Source: Sphaerisporangium dianthi
GTDB lineage: Bacteria > Actinomycetota > Actinomycetes > Streptosporangiales > Streptosporangiaceae
Direction of reading: 5' to 3'
DNA: 64,000 bases
NCBI RefSeq assembly: GCF_042654065.1
Contig: NZ_JBHSFP010000004.1
Coordinates: forward strand, 248,001 to 312,000
Made by a program: the position numbers and the translations under genes
The notes under the pieces: generated by a model
Databases searched by the model: none
The model's input: only the letters and a program-made list of their open reading frames with translations
What the model was told of the DNA's origin: nothing
Part shown: piece by piece, positions 1 to 7,601 of the stretch
How positions within the stretch are numbered: the stretch's first letter is position 1
Layout of the letters: the number at the start of each line of letters is the position of its first letter

Positions 1-468
1 GACCCGCACGCCAAGCTCTACATCAACGACTACAACCTCGAGTGGAACACCGCCAAGATCAACACCACCCTCGGGATCGTCAAGGACCTCCAGTCCAAGC
101 GCGTGCCGATCCACGGCATCGGCTTCCAGGGGCACCTGGGCATCCAGTACGACTACCCGGGCGACTTCCCGAACGTCATGCGCCAGTTCACCGATCGCGG
201 CCTGGAGGCCGCGATCACCGAGGCGGACGTGCGCATGGTGCTGCCGGTGACGCCCGAGAAGCTCGCCACCCAGGCCGCCTACTACCAGCGCATGCTGTCC
301 ACGTGCGCGGCCAACCCGCGCTGTGCCGAGTTCACCGTCTGGGGCTTCACCGACCGCCACTCGTGGGTTCCCGGCGTCTTCGCCGGGGAGGGCGCCGCCT
401 GCATCATGGACGAGAACCTGGCGCACAAGCCCGCCTACGACGCCCTGCTCGGCGTCCGCAGGGCCTGA
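1..468 (+). CDS. endo-1,4-beta-xylanase, GH10 (C-terminal part, cut by window edge)
   Basis: The reading frame is open from base 1 and ends at TGA 466-468, giving the last 155 residues of a glycoside hydrolase family 10 domain. Visible GH10 hallmarks are GFQGHLG (residues about 43-49 of the fragment), the strand-7 motif ITEADV with the nucleophile Glu at about residue 74 (ITELDV in most members), and WGFTDRHSW at about 114, the aromatic aglycone/glycone site. The protein ends shortly after the barrel, so no binding module follows. Such enzymes are secreted and cut internal beta-1,4-xylosidic bonds. The acetyl-xylan-esterase-type gene at 2872-3849 fits a biomass-degradation context, though it is not in the same operon. 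Confidence 0.9.
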   Translation, partial: DPHAKLYINDYNLEWNTAKINTTLGIVKDLQSKRVPIHGIGFQGHLGIQYDYPGDFPNVMRQFTDRGLEAAITEADVRMVLPVTPEKLATQAAYYQRMLSTCAANPRCAEFTVWGFTDRHSWVPGVFAGEGAACIMDENLAHKPAYDALLGVRRA

Positions 469-534
469 CGGGCGTCCCGCCCGAGGCATGACACACGTCC
501 GGCGGCCACCAGTGAGGGCCGGTCGCCGGACCGC

Positions 535-564
535 GGCCCGGGGGAGTGCGGGCTCCCCCGGGCC
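535..564 (+). terminator. strong GC hairpin downstream of the xylanase gene
   Basis: A perfect 12-bp stem (GGCCCGGGGGAG pairing with CTCCCCCGGGCC) with a 6-nt loop lies about 70 bases after the xylanase stop. There is no T tract, which is common for actinobacterial terminators. It sits in the convergent gap before the metallo-hydrolase gene at 672, so it may act on both strands. Confidence 0.65.
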
Positions 565-671
565 CGCCGGTTCAGCGGCGCGGCAGACGGCGGCCGACCG
601 CGGCAGACCTTGACGCATACCGCGATCAGGACGTGCGTGCTGTTCCTTCCACGAAGATCTCCCCGAGAGGG

Positions 672-1502
672 TCAGCGGCTCCCGCGCCCGGCGCTCCGGC
701 CGAGGACGTGGTAGGTCTCGCCGCGGGCCAGGCAGTGCACGCGGCCGGAGAGCCCCAGACGGTTGACGTGCTGCCGGAAGTCTTCCAGCCCCGAGGTGAA
801 CGCCTCGTAGTCGTCGTAGTGGATGGGCACGTTGTGGGCGGCGCCGATCAGCTCCACCCACTGGGCGCCCTGCATCCCGTCCATGGTGACCAGCAGAGTG
901 CCGAGCAGCTTGGTGCCGCCCAGGTGCACTATGGCCAGGTCGATGTCGGGGAACCGCCGGGGGATCGCGTGCAGCCGCTCGTCCAGCAGCGTGTCCCCGC
1001 TGATGTGCACGCGCAGGTCCACATCGCCGTCGTTCCCGCCGAAGTCCAGCATGCTGCCCATGACCGGCGGCAGGAACCGCTCGGCCGGTCCCGGCGCGTG
1101 ACGGGCCGGCAGTGAGGTGATTCTCAGGCGGCGCCCGTCGCGGATCATCACCCGGTCCTGCCAGGTCGAAAGGCCGATCGCGTTGCCGAAGCCCTGGCGC
1201 CTGAGCCGTGCGGCGGCGTGCGAGGTGGTGAAGATCGGCAGGCGCTTGTCCAGGCCCCGGCGCGTCACCCGGTCCCAGTGGTCGCCGTGCATGTGGGACA
1301 GCACGACGGCGTCGACGGCCGGCAACCGCCCGATCTCCATCGCCGGATCGGTGCGGCGGCGCGTGCTCAGACCCCAGCCCAGATACGCGCGTTGCCCGCG
1401 GTGCAGAAAGTTCGGATCGGTCAGGAGCGTGAAGCCATGACAGCGGATCAGCGTCGTGGCGTTCCCGATGAAGTACACGCTCGCTTCGGTCGGATCAGAC
1501 AT
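672..1502 (-). CDS. MBL-fold metal-dependent hydrolase (UlaG/NAPE-PLD-like)
   Basis: A 276-residue metallo-beta-lactamase-fold protein. The metal-binding signature HxHxDH is at residues 70-75 (SHMHGDHWD). Later ligands are probably the His of LPARHAPGP, the Asp of HISGDT and the His of VPIHYDD. The start is an ATG preceded by GGGGGA at suitable spacing. The sequence resembles the UlaG-like or phospholipase-D-like branch of cytoplasmic MBL hydrolases. The substrate cannot be told from sequence. It is transcribed convergently with the xylanase and lies 63 bases downstream of pobA on the same strand, so co-transcription with pobA is possible. Confidence 0.85.
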   Translation of the reverse strand: MSDPTEASVYFIGNATTLIRCHGFTLLTDPNFLHRGQRAYLGWGLSTRRRTDPAMEIGRLPAVDAVVLSHMHGDHWDRVTRRGLDKRLPIFTTSHAAARLRRQGFGNAIGLSTWQDRVMIRDGRRLRITSLPARHAPGPAERFLPPVMGSMLDFGGNDGDVDLRVHISGDTLLDERLHAIPRRFPDIDLAIVHLGGTKLLGTLLVTMDGMQGAQWVELIGAAHNVPIHYDDYEAFTSGLEDFRQHVNRLGLSGRVHCLARGETYHVLGRSAGRGSR

Positions 1503-1565
1503 CTCGATCCCCCGTTCCCTGGAATCTCAGGGTATGCAAAGAGGTCGGGGCCGAGGCGCGCGGGG

Positions 1566-2729
1566 CTAGCCGAAGGGCAGACCGACGTAATTCTCCGCCA
1601 GCGTCTTCGCCGCGGCCTCCGACGAGGTCACGTAGTCCAGGTAGGACAGCTGGAGCCGCTGCTCGTAGGGGTCCTGGGACTCGAAGGTGTGCAGCAGCGT
1701 CGTCATCCACCACGAGAAGTGCTGCGCCCGCCACACCCTGCGCAGGCACGCCTGGGAGTACCCGTCCAGCAGCTCGCCGGAGCCGGTCTCGTACCACTGG
1801 GTGAGCGCCTCGGTCAGCACCCGCACGTCGGCCACCGCCAGGTTCAGCCCCTTGGCGCCGGTCGGCGGGACGATGTGCGCGGAATCCCCGGCCAGGAACA
1901 GCCGCCCGTACTGCATGGGCTCCGCCACGAAGCTCCGCATGGGCGTCAGGCCCTTTTCGGTGATCTCGCCGGTGGCCAGGACGAAGCCGGGGACGGTCTC
2001 GAGCCGGGTCTTCAACTCGGCCCAGACGCGCTCGTCGGGCCAGGCGTCGATGTCCTCACCCAGGGGGACCTGCAGGTAGAAGCGGCTGACCTCAGGAGAG
2101 CGCATGCTGTGCAGGGCGAACCCGCGGTCGGTGCGCGCGTAGATGAGCTCCTCCGCCGACGGCTTGACCCGGGCCAGGATGCCCAGCCAGGCGAACGGGT
2201 ACTCGCGCTCGTACTCCGTCAGCACGCCCGCCGGGATCGACGGGCGCGAGACGCCGTGGAAACCGTCGCATCCGGCGACGAAGTCGCAGTCGAGCCGCTC
2301 GCCGCCGAAGGTCACGTACGGCCGGTCGGTGCCGAGGTCGTGCAGGGCCGCGTCGTCCACCTCGAACCGGAGGTCCCCGCCGTCGGCGAGCCGGGCGGCG
2401 ATCAGGTCCTTGACGACCTCCTGCTGGCCGTAGACGGTGATCGACCGCCCCGGGACGAGCTCTTCGAAAGCGATGCGATGCCCCGCGCCGTCGTACCTCA
2501 GTTCGATGCCCTGATGGGGAAGGCCCTCGCGGCGGAGCCGGTCGCCCACGGCGGCGGCGGTGAGGGTGTCGACCGTGCCCTGCTCCAGCACGCCCGCCCG
2601 TACCCGCTTCTCGACGTGGTCTCGGCTCTGACGCTCCAGCACCACCGAGGAGATGCCCCGCAGGTGGAGGAGATGGGAGAGCAGAAGGCCCGCGGGGCCC
2701 GCTCCGATGATGCCGACCTGAGTTCTCAT
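1566..2729 (-). CDS. pobA: 4-hydroxybenzoate 3-monooxygenase
   Basis: A 387-residue FAD-dependent aromatic hydroxylase converting 4-hydroxybenzoate plus NAD(P)H and O2 to protocatechuate. Seen: the Rossmann motif GAGPAG at residues 9-14, the substrate-side segment with YGQQEVVKDL, the FAD/NADPH segment around GCDGFHGVSR, and the C-terminal GD motif AGDSAHIVPPTGAKG. Length matches the family (about 390). An upstream in-frame ATG at 2741 lies too close to AAGGA. The ATG at 2729 has that site 11 bases away and begins MRTQVGIIG, so it was chosen. A perfect 18-bp inverted repeat lies in its upstream region. No protocatechuate-pathway genes are visible beside it. Confidence 0.92.
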   Translation of the reverse strand: MRTQVGIIGAGPAGLLLSHLLHLRGISSVVLERQSRDHVEKRVRAGVLEQGTVDTLTAAAVGDRLRREGLPHQGIELRYDGAGHRIAFEELVPGRSITVYGQQEVVKDLIAARLADGGDLRFEVDDAALHDLGTDRPYVTFGGERLDCDFVAGCDGFHGVSRPSIPAGVLTEYEREYPFAWLGILARVKPSAEELIYARTDRGFALHSMRSPEVSRFYLQVPLGEDIDAWPDERVWAELKTRLETVPGFVLATGEITEKGLTPMRSFVAEPMQYGRLFLAGDSAHIVPPTGAKGLNLAVADVRVLTEALTQWYETGSGELLDGYSQACLRRVWRAQHFSWWMTTLLHTFESQDPYEQRLQLSYLDYVTSSEAAAKTLAENYVGLPFG

Positions 2730-2790
2730 GTGAAGAAGCATCCTTCACGCACGGGCCGGGTGCGAGCCGATGCTTTCACCCTGTGGAAGA

Positions 2791-2827
2791 GCGGCCGATC
2801 GTCCACAGCCTGTGGACGATCGGCCGC
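2791..2827. promoter_or_regulatory. perfect 18-bp inverted repeat with 1-nt spacer upstream of pobA
   Basis: The left arm 2791-2808 and right arm 2810-2827 are exact reverse complements (GCGGCCGATCGTCCACAG). The inner part is TCGTCCACA facing TGTGGACGA, each one base from the actinobacterial DnaA box TTGTCCACA. A third TGTGGAAGA lies at 2782. The position, 60 bases before the pobA start and 45 bases after the esterase stop, suits either a pobA operator or a terminator for the esterase gene. Function is inferred only from symmetry and position. Confidence 0.6.
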
Positions 2828-2871
2828 GCACGCGCGAGATCGCCCGCGCGCGCACGCGCCGTCGCGACGGC

Positions 2872-3849
2872 TCAGCCGACGGAGAAGATCTCCCGCAGGT
2901 AACGCAGCTGCACGTCACGCTGGCGGCTCGCGCCGCCCTCATGGCCGTTCCACGGCCACACCGTGATGTCCTTCGGCCCCGCCCAATGGTTGTAGGCGGC
3001 GAAGACCGTCGACGGCGGGCAGATGAGGTCCATCAGCGCCACCGAGTACAGGGCCGGCACCCGGCCGCGAGCGGCGAAGTTGACCCCGTCGAAGTACGAC
3101 AGCGTGCGGAACACCTGCTCCTCGCTGTCGCGCAGCGAGGACAGGAACTGCACGATCTCCTGGTACGGGAAGCGATCGGTGATCTCGACGGCCCGCCGGA
3201 AGTGCGTCAGGAAGGGCACGTCGATCACCGCCGCCTTGACCTTCGGCTGCAGCGCCGCGGTGGCCTGCGCGATGCCGCCGCCCTGGCTGGCGCCCGAGAC
3301 CGCGATGCGCTCGGCGTCCACGGAGGGGTGCGCGGCGGCCACGTCCACCGCGCGCACGGCGTCGGTGAAGACCCGCCGGTAGTAGTACTGCTCGGGATCG
3401 AGGATGCCCCTGGTCATCATGCCGGGCGCCTGCGGGTGGCCGCCGCCGTGCGGGTCGCCGGTCGCACCCGGGCTCTGGATGTTCGCGCCGCCCTGGCCGC
3501 GCGTGTCCACTATCAGCGCCGCGAAGCCGGCGGCGGGCCACACCGTGTGGTCGATGGGCAGCCCTCGCCCTCCGGAGTAACCGATGTACTGCACCACGCA
3601 CGGCACCTGCTCGGCGCCCTCCGGCACCAGCATCCACGCCTTGATCGGATCGCCGCCCCATCCGGCGAACGTGGTGTCCTGGACCCGCACGCCGGTCAGC
3701 GGAGCGTCGTAGTCGGCGAAGTCGGGCGCGAGGTCATGGCCGGCGGCCTCGTCGAGGGTCGTCTTCCAGAACGCGTCGAAGTCGGCGGGTTCGTCACGCT
3801 CCGGACGGTACTCCCGCAGCTCCGGCAACGGCAGGTCGAACAGGGCCAT
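2872..3849 (-). CDS. acetyl-xylan esterase / cephalosporin-C deacetylase family hydrolase
   Basis: A 325-residue alpha/beta hydrolase of the AXE1 (carbohydrate esterase 7) family, which removes acetyl groups from xylo-oligosaccharides and related esters. The nucleophile is Ser188 in GASQGG. RGQGG (about 117-121) is the family RGQ motif. The acid and His lie near the end (LMDLICPP, WPWNGHEGG). The start at 3849 is preceded by GGAGAGGTAT. A further in-frame TTG lies 12 bases upstream without a site of its own. There is no signal peptide, so the enzyme is probably cytoplasmic. It is upstream of pobA on the same strand, separated by the 37-bp palindrome. Confidence 0.88.
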   Translation of the reverse strand: MALFDLPLPELREYRPERDEPADFDAFWKTTLDEAAGHDLAPDFADYDAPLTGVRVQDTTFAGWGGDPIKAWMLVPEGAEQVPCVVQYIGYSGGRGLPIDHTVWPAAGFAALIVDTRGQGGANIQSPGATGDPHGGGHPQAPGMMTRGILDPEQYYYRRVFTDAVRAVDVAAAHPSVDAERIAVSGASQGGGIAQATAALQPKVKAAVIDVPFLTHFRRAVEITDRFPYQEIVQFLSSLRDSEEQVFRTLSYFDGVNFAARGRVPALYSVALMDLICPPSTVFAAYNHWAGPKDITVWPWNGHEGGASRQRDVQLRYLREIFSVG

Positions 3850-4076
3850 ATACCTCTCCAAGGGTGAATGAGGCCACCGAGTGAGCGCGCCGCTCGATGC
3901 GCACGGGTGGGCGGAGCGCGTCGCGATCGCATGCTATCCGCGAGGAGATGTGCCAGTCGATGTCCGGACATAGGCGCATTCGGGCGTTTTGCGTTCGGAG
4001 AGTGACCGGGATCCTGACGGCAGATGGCATATATGCACGACACAGTGGACTCGTCACCACCTCAAGGAGGACAACT

Positions 4077-4469
4077 GTGCCACGAGCGAGCGGTGCCTTC
4101 ACCATCGACGGCTGGGAGCCCGAGACCTACGACGAGCGCGAAGGGGCGACCCTGTCCCGCGTCCACGTCACCAAGACCTTCCATGGCGACCTGGAAGGCA
4201 CCAGCACCACCGACATCCTCACCGCGATGGCGCAGGTCGAAGGCTCGGCCGCCTACGTGGGGTTCGAACGCTTCACCGGCGCCCTCCACGGCCGCAAGGG
4301 AACCTTCGTCCTGCATCACAACGCCACCGGATCCGCCGGGGAGCAGTCGCTGAGCTGGACCGTCCTCCCGGACTCCGGCACCGGCGAACTCGCCGGCATC
4401 CGCGGCGGCGGACACATCGTCAAGGACGGCGGCGCCCACACCTACACCCTCGACTACGACCAGCTCTGA
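4077..4469 (+). CDS. DUF3224 domain protein
   Basis: A 130-residue protein of the DUF3224 family (allene-oxide-cyclase-like barrel). Typical features are the opening ASGAFTIDGWEPETYDE, the SRVHVTKTFHGDLEG block, the central YVGFERFTGALHGR, and the GTGELAGIRG segment near the end. The GTG start is preceded by AAGGAGG at ideal spacing, better than any upstream ATG in the frame. No enzymatic activity is established for the family. It is monocistronic and divergent from the esterase gene. Confidence 0.85.
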   Translation: MPRASGAFTIDGWEPETYDEREGATLSRVHVTKTFHGDLEGTSTTDILTAMAQVEGSAAYVGFERFTGALHGRKGTFVLHHNATGSAGEQSLSWTVLPDSGTGELAGIRGGGHIVKDGGAHTYTLDYDQL

Positions 4470-4788
4470 CAATCGTGGGACCTCAGGGCCGCGCCTTCCT
4501 CCGGCCGCTCGCGGCCACTCTGCACGAAGCCGTGGAAATCGCCGCAGACATGACATCCTGATCTTGTATGGCGTAACCCCTGCTCAAGCCATCGGCCGAC
4601 GCTTACCTGAAGGGCCGATGCTCGTAACGGATGCCGCGAAGATGGTTCCGTATCAGAAGATTGTGGACACCCGCTTCACCGGTGAACCAGGGATGAAGCC
4701 GATCCCTTGCTAGGCTGCAAGCATCTGTTAGCAACCCGGCGCCGTCCCATCCCTGGCTGATGGGGCCGTTGAGAAGTGGGGTCACACC
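4470..4788. other. 319-bp gap before DLW-39
   Basis: No protein gene is supported here. A hairpin with arms CATCGGCC (4590-4597) and GGCCGATG (4613-4620) may end the DUF3224 transcript. The stretch just before 4789 presumably carries the DLW-39 promoter, but no clear -35/-10 pair was recognised. Confidence 0.4.
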
Positions 4789-4908
4789 GTGAAGAAGCTG
4801 CTCGTTCTCGCGCTCGTCGCCCTTGGGGGGCTGCTGGTCTGGCGCAAGGTGCAGGCCGACCGCGCCGAGCTCGACCTGTGGACTGAGGCCACCGGCAGCG
4901 AGAACTGA
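4789..4908 (+). CDS. DLW-39 family micro-protein
   Basis: A 39-residue protein read from GTG 4789 to TGA 4906-4908. It has a hydrophobic N-terminal helix (MKKLLVLALVALGGLLVW), a charged linker, and the ending AELDLWTEATGSEN that contains the Asp-Leu-Trp signature naming this actinobacterial family. Its length is exactly the 39 residues of the family name. It is probably a single-pass membrane peptide of unknown role. In actinobacteria the gene usually lies between gyrA and the tRNA-Ile/tRNA-Ala genes, so it marks an ori-proximal core position. Confidence 0.85.
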   Translation: MKKLLVLALVALGGLLVWRKVQADRAELDLWTEATGSEN

Positions 4909-4966
4909 CCACCTGGGCAGCCGAACGGGTGCGTGAATGGCTCTGGATCAAGGCGGAGGTGATGGC

Positions 4967-5692
4967 ATGACCGACGCCTCACCCATCAGGCTCGCCTGCC
5001 TCGATCTGGCCGGCACCACGATCGGTGACATCGCCATGGTGGAGCGGGCGTTCGCCGAGGCGATCGCGACGCAGGGCATAGTCCCCGGGACCGGGGCATA
5101 CGCGCGGGCCATGGTGCACGTGCATCGGTCCCGGGGATGTCCCAAGATCGAGGTCTTCCGCGGCATCTTCCCCGACAACGAGGCACAGGCACAGGCGGCC
5201 AACCTCACCTTCGAGCGCTCCTACGAGGGCGCCATCGACCGCGCAGGCCTTCTCCCCATCCCCGGCACCGTCGAAGCCCTGGAGAAGCTCCGCGCCGCGG
5301 GCGTGAAGATCTGCATCATCACCGGCTTCAGCCGCGCCACCCTCGGCAGGGTCCTCGGCGTCGTCGGCTGGATGGACAAGATCGACCTCGCCCTCTGCCC
5401 CGAGGACGCCGGCCGCGGCCGCCCTTGGCCCGACATGGTCCTCACGGCCCTCCTGCGGCTGCGCGTCGACGACGTCCGCGAGGTGGCCGTCGTGGGCGAC
5501 TCCGAGAGCGACATGCTCTGCGGCAGCCGAGCCGGCGCCTCCATCGTGGCCGGAGTCCTGTCCGGCGTCCACAGCCGCGAACGCCTCCTCCGCGGCGGCG
5601 CCACCACGATCATCGACTCCATCGCCGACTTCCCCGCCCTCGTCCTCGACAGTGCCCCGGCCAACGCGCCAGTAGCCACCTCCTCCCGGTAA
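4967..5692 (+). CDS. HAD-superfamily phosphonatase-like hydrolase
   Basis: A 241-residue HAD hydrolase of the phosphonatase-like group. The nucleophile is Asp13 in DLAGT (the DxAGT variant typical of phosphonoacetaldehyde hydrolase relatives). Motif II is ITGFSR, and motif IV is VVGDSESDM. The cap inserted after motif I is helical. The ATG at 4967 is preceded by GGAGGTGATGGC, and the ATG at 4937 lacks such a site. The true substrate is unknown, because many members annotated from phosphonatase similarity lack the Schiff-base Lys. The gene reads toward tRNA-Ala, 16 bases upstream of it. Confidence 0.85.
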   Translation: MTDASPIRLACLDLAGTTIGDIAMVERAFAEAIATQGIVPGTGAYARAMVHVHRSRGCPKIEVFRGIFPDNEAQAQAANLTFERSYEGAIDRAGLLPIPGTVEALEKLRAAGVKICIITGFSRATLGRVLGVVGWMDKIDLALCPEDAGRGRPWPDMVLTALLRLRVDDVREVAVVGDSESDMLCGSRAGASIVAGVLSGVHSRERLLRGGATTIIDSIADFPALVLDSAPANAPVATSSR

Positions 5693-5708
5693 GCTGTCCT
5701 CCGAACAA

Positions 5709-5781
5709 GGGGCCTTAGCTCAGTTGGCAGAGCGCCTGCTTTGCAAGCAGGATGTCAGGAGTTCGAATCTCCTAGGCTCCA
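5709..5781 (+). tRNA. tRNA-Ala (anticodon TGC)
   Basis: A 73-nt tRNA gene with acceptor GGGGCCT pairing with AGGCTCC (one G-U), discriminator A, D-arm with TTAGCTCAGTTGGCAGAGC, anticodon stem CCTGC/GCAGG around loop TTTGCAA (anticodon TGC), and T-arm GGAG-TTCGAAT-CTCC. No CCA is encoded. Its 3' half (5740-5783) is repeated three more times in the next 14 kb, marking it as an integration target. Confidence 0.97.
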
Positions 5782-5783
5782 CC
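5740..5783 (+). repeat. attachment-site copy 1 (inside tRNA-Ala)
   Basis: This 44-bp segment runs from the anticodon loop through the acceptor end plus two bases. It is the reference copy of the direct repeat found again at 8953-8996, 18446-18489 and 19370-19413. An integrase remnant begins 74 bases downstream, reading toward the tRNA, the usual arrangement for tyrosine-recombinase elements. Confidence 0.85.
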
Positions 5784-5790
5784 CCAGCTC

Positions 5791-5825
5791 AAAGGCCACC
5801 TCCCATGATCGGGACGTGGCCTTTT
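5791..5825 (+). terminator. terminator of tRNA-Ala
   Basis: Nine-bp arms AAAGGCCAC (5791-5799) and GTGGCCTTT (5816-5824) are followed by TTCG. The hairpin lies just behind the tRNA and before the integrase remnant. Confidence 0.75.
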
Positions 5826-5856
5826 CGATGCGTACAGCACGGAAATACAGCAACGG

Positions 5857-6699
5857 CTACGACTCCAGCCGGTCACCGAGCCGCTTGAGGGCCTTGCGAG
5901 TCTCTTCGGAGGAGACCTCGCTGTAGATGTTCATGGTCACCGAGATCTGGCTGTGCCGGAGGATCTGCATGGCCACGCGGGGGTGGACGTCGAGCGCGAC
6001 GAGCAGGGACGCGCAGGTCTTGCGGGTGGCGTGCACGTGGACCTTGCGTACCTTGGCCTTGTCGCAGGCGCCGGCGAAGCTGCGCCGGAAGTTCGAGGGT
6101 TCGATCGGCCGCCCGCTCGCCGTGGTGAACACGAGCCCGGTCTCCTGCCACGAGTCCCCCGCCGCCTTACGGGCTTCATCATGTGCCCGTTGACGGGCAC
6201 GGAGCGCCACCGTCACGATCTCGGGAAACGGCAGCGTCGCGTCCGAGGCGTCCGTCTTGGTCTGCCGGTGCAGCAGCTTGCCGGCGACTCGCTGGAGTTG
6301 CCAGCCGATGGTCATCTCGGTGTTGGTGAGATCAACGTCCTCCCAGCGCAGTCCCAGTGCCTCCCCGAGGCGCAGGCCGAGCACGAGGACCAGGACGTAG
6401 GCCGGGTACATCGGATCTTCACGAGTTCGGGCGGACTCCAGGAAGGCCCGCGCCTCCTCGACCGACCACGGCTTGACCTTGCGCTTGCGAGGCATCGGCA
6501 TCCTGACGTTGGCCGCGACGTTACGGCTCAGCACCTCTTCCCTTACGGCGTTGCTCAGCGCGGCCCGCAACGTCATGTACGCGTCGCGGACCGTCCACTC
6601 CGAAGGCTTGGACATGCAGCACTTCCCCACCGCGCAACACCGCTGCCGACGCTTTGGGTTGCTGTGCGCCTTGAACCGCGCCGGGATTGATGGAGACTC
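5857..6699 (-). pseudogene. tyrosine-recombinase integrase, N-terminal part lost
   Basis: The catalytic domain of a phage/ICE-type tyrosine recombinase is intact. The first Arg lies in LGLRLGEALGLRWEDVDL, then HxxR in HVHATRKTCASLL, then His and the nucleophile Tyr in LRHSQISVTMNIYSEV. The frame stays open upstream of the first usable start (GTG 6630) through a Cys-rich linker (RCCAVGKCC) to about 6699. There it meets the presumed end of an IS3-like element (TGATGTGCCCC at 6700). The N-terminal half of a normal integrase of about 380-400 residues is not found beyond the IS, so the gene is truncated. It lies just inside the tRNA and reads toward it. Confidence 0.8.
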
Positions 6700-7601
6700 T
6701 GATGTGCCCCGACTTCCGTGGAGTCGGCTTGCTCGACTCTCATGCCAGATGGGTGTTCGGGTAGAGCATCTCGTATTCGATCGGGGTGTGCATTTTCAGG
6801 GCGCTGTGGCGTCGTTGCCGGTTGTGGAAGATCTCCAGGTAGTCGAAGATCGCGTTCGCCAGCTCGATCCGGGTCTTCCAGCGTTGGCGGTTGAGCAGCT
6901 CGGTTTGCATTCGGCCCCAGAACGACTCGATGACCGCGTTGTCGAAGCAGTCGCCGATGGAACCCATCGACGGGATGAGGCCGGATGCGCGGGCGCGGCG
7001 GGTGAAGGCCCAAGAGGTGTACTGCACGCCGTGATCGGAGCGGAGCAACATGCCGACGGTGGGTCGGCGATTGTGGATGGCCATGCCGAGCGCGTTGGTG
7101 ACCAGGGTGGCGGTCTGGCTGCTGTCGATGGACCAGCCGACCACGCGGCGGGAGTAGGCGTCCAGCACGACGCAGCAGTAGACCTTGCCCTCCCTCGTCG
7201 GGTGCTCGGTGATGTCGGTGACCCAGAGCTGATCCGGTCCGGTCCGGGCGAACTGCCGGTCCACCAGATCGGCCGCGGTCGGGGTCTGATGGACGGAGCG
7301 TCGGCGTCTGTTGGCGCCGGATTCGCCGTCCTCCGTCCCACCGACCCGGCGCCGGAGAAAGGCCCGCTCGGGGCGGGGAGAGCGTCGCACCCGGCGATGG
7401 TGAGTGGTCAGCGCAGCGGGCATCACACCAGCGAAGGTCAGCGGCCGGCGCACCAGGCGGTGACACATGGGTTCACCGGGCCCGGCTCTCCACCCCCGGC
7501 CATGTGCAGGAGATGGCCGGCGCCGGGGCGGCGGGTCGTGGTACGGCGACGCTGGCGCCTGTTACGGCGCCGGAGCCGGTGAACCTTCGCCGGACAGCGC
7601 A
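6700..7601 (-). mobile_element. remnant of an IS3-family insertion sequence
   Basis: This holds one transposase gene (6740-7468). A probable right terminus starts at 6700 with TGATGTGCCCCGAC, interrupting the integrase frame. No OrfA and no matching left terminal inverted repeat could be recognised before the CDS that ends at 7602, so the left boundary is approximate and the element is likely a deletion derivative. Confidence 0.55.
6740..7468 (-). pseudogene. IS3-family transposase OrfB (5'-damaged)
   Basis: The DDE integrase core (rve fold) is complete. The first Asp is in LWVTDITEHPT, the second in LRSDHGVQYTS and the Glu in AVIESFWGRMQ, followed by the C-terminal HNRQRRHSAL signature. The expected upstream helix-turn-helix region of OrfB (about 60-80 residues) is not recognisable. 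The first about 45 residues of the frame do not look like the family, which suggests a frameshift or deletion. OrfA is absent. The element is therefore probably immobile unless helped in trans. Confidence 0.75.
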
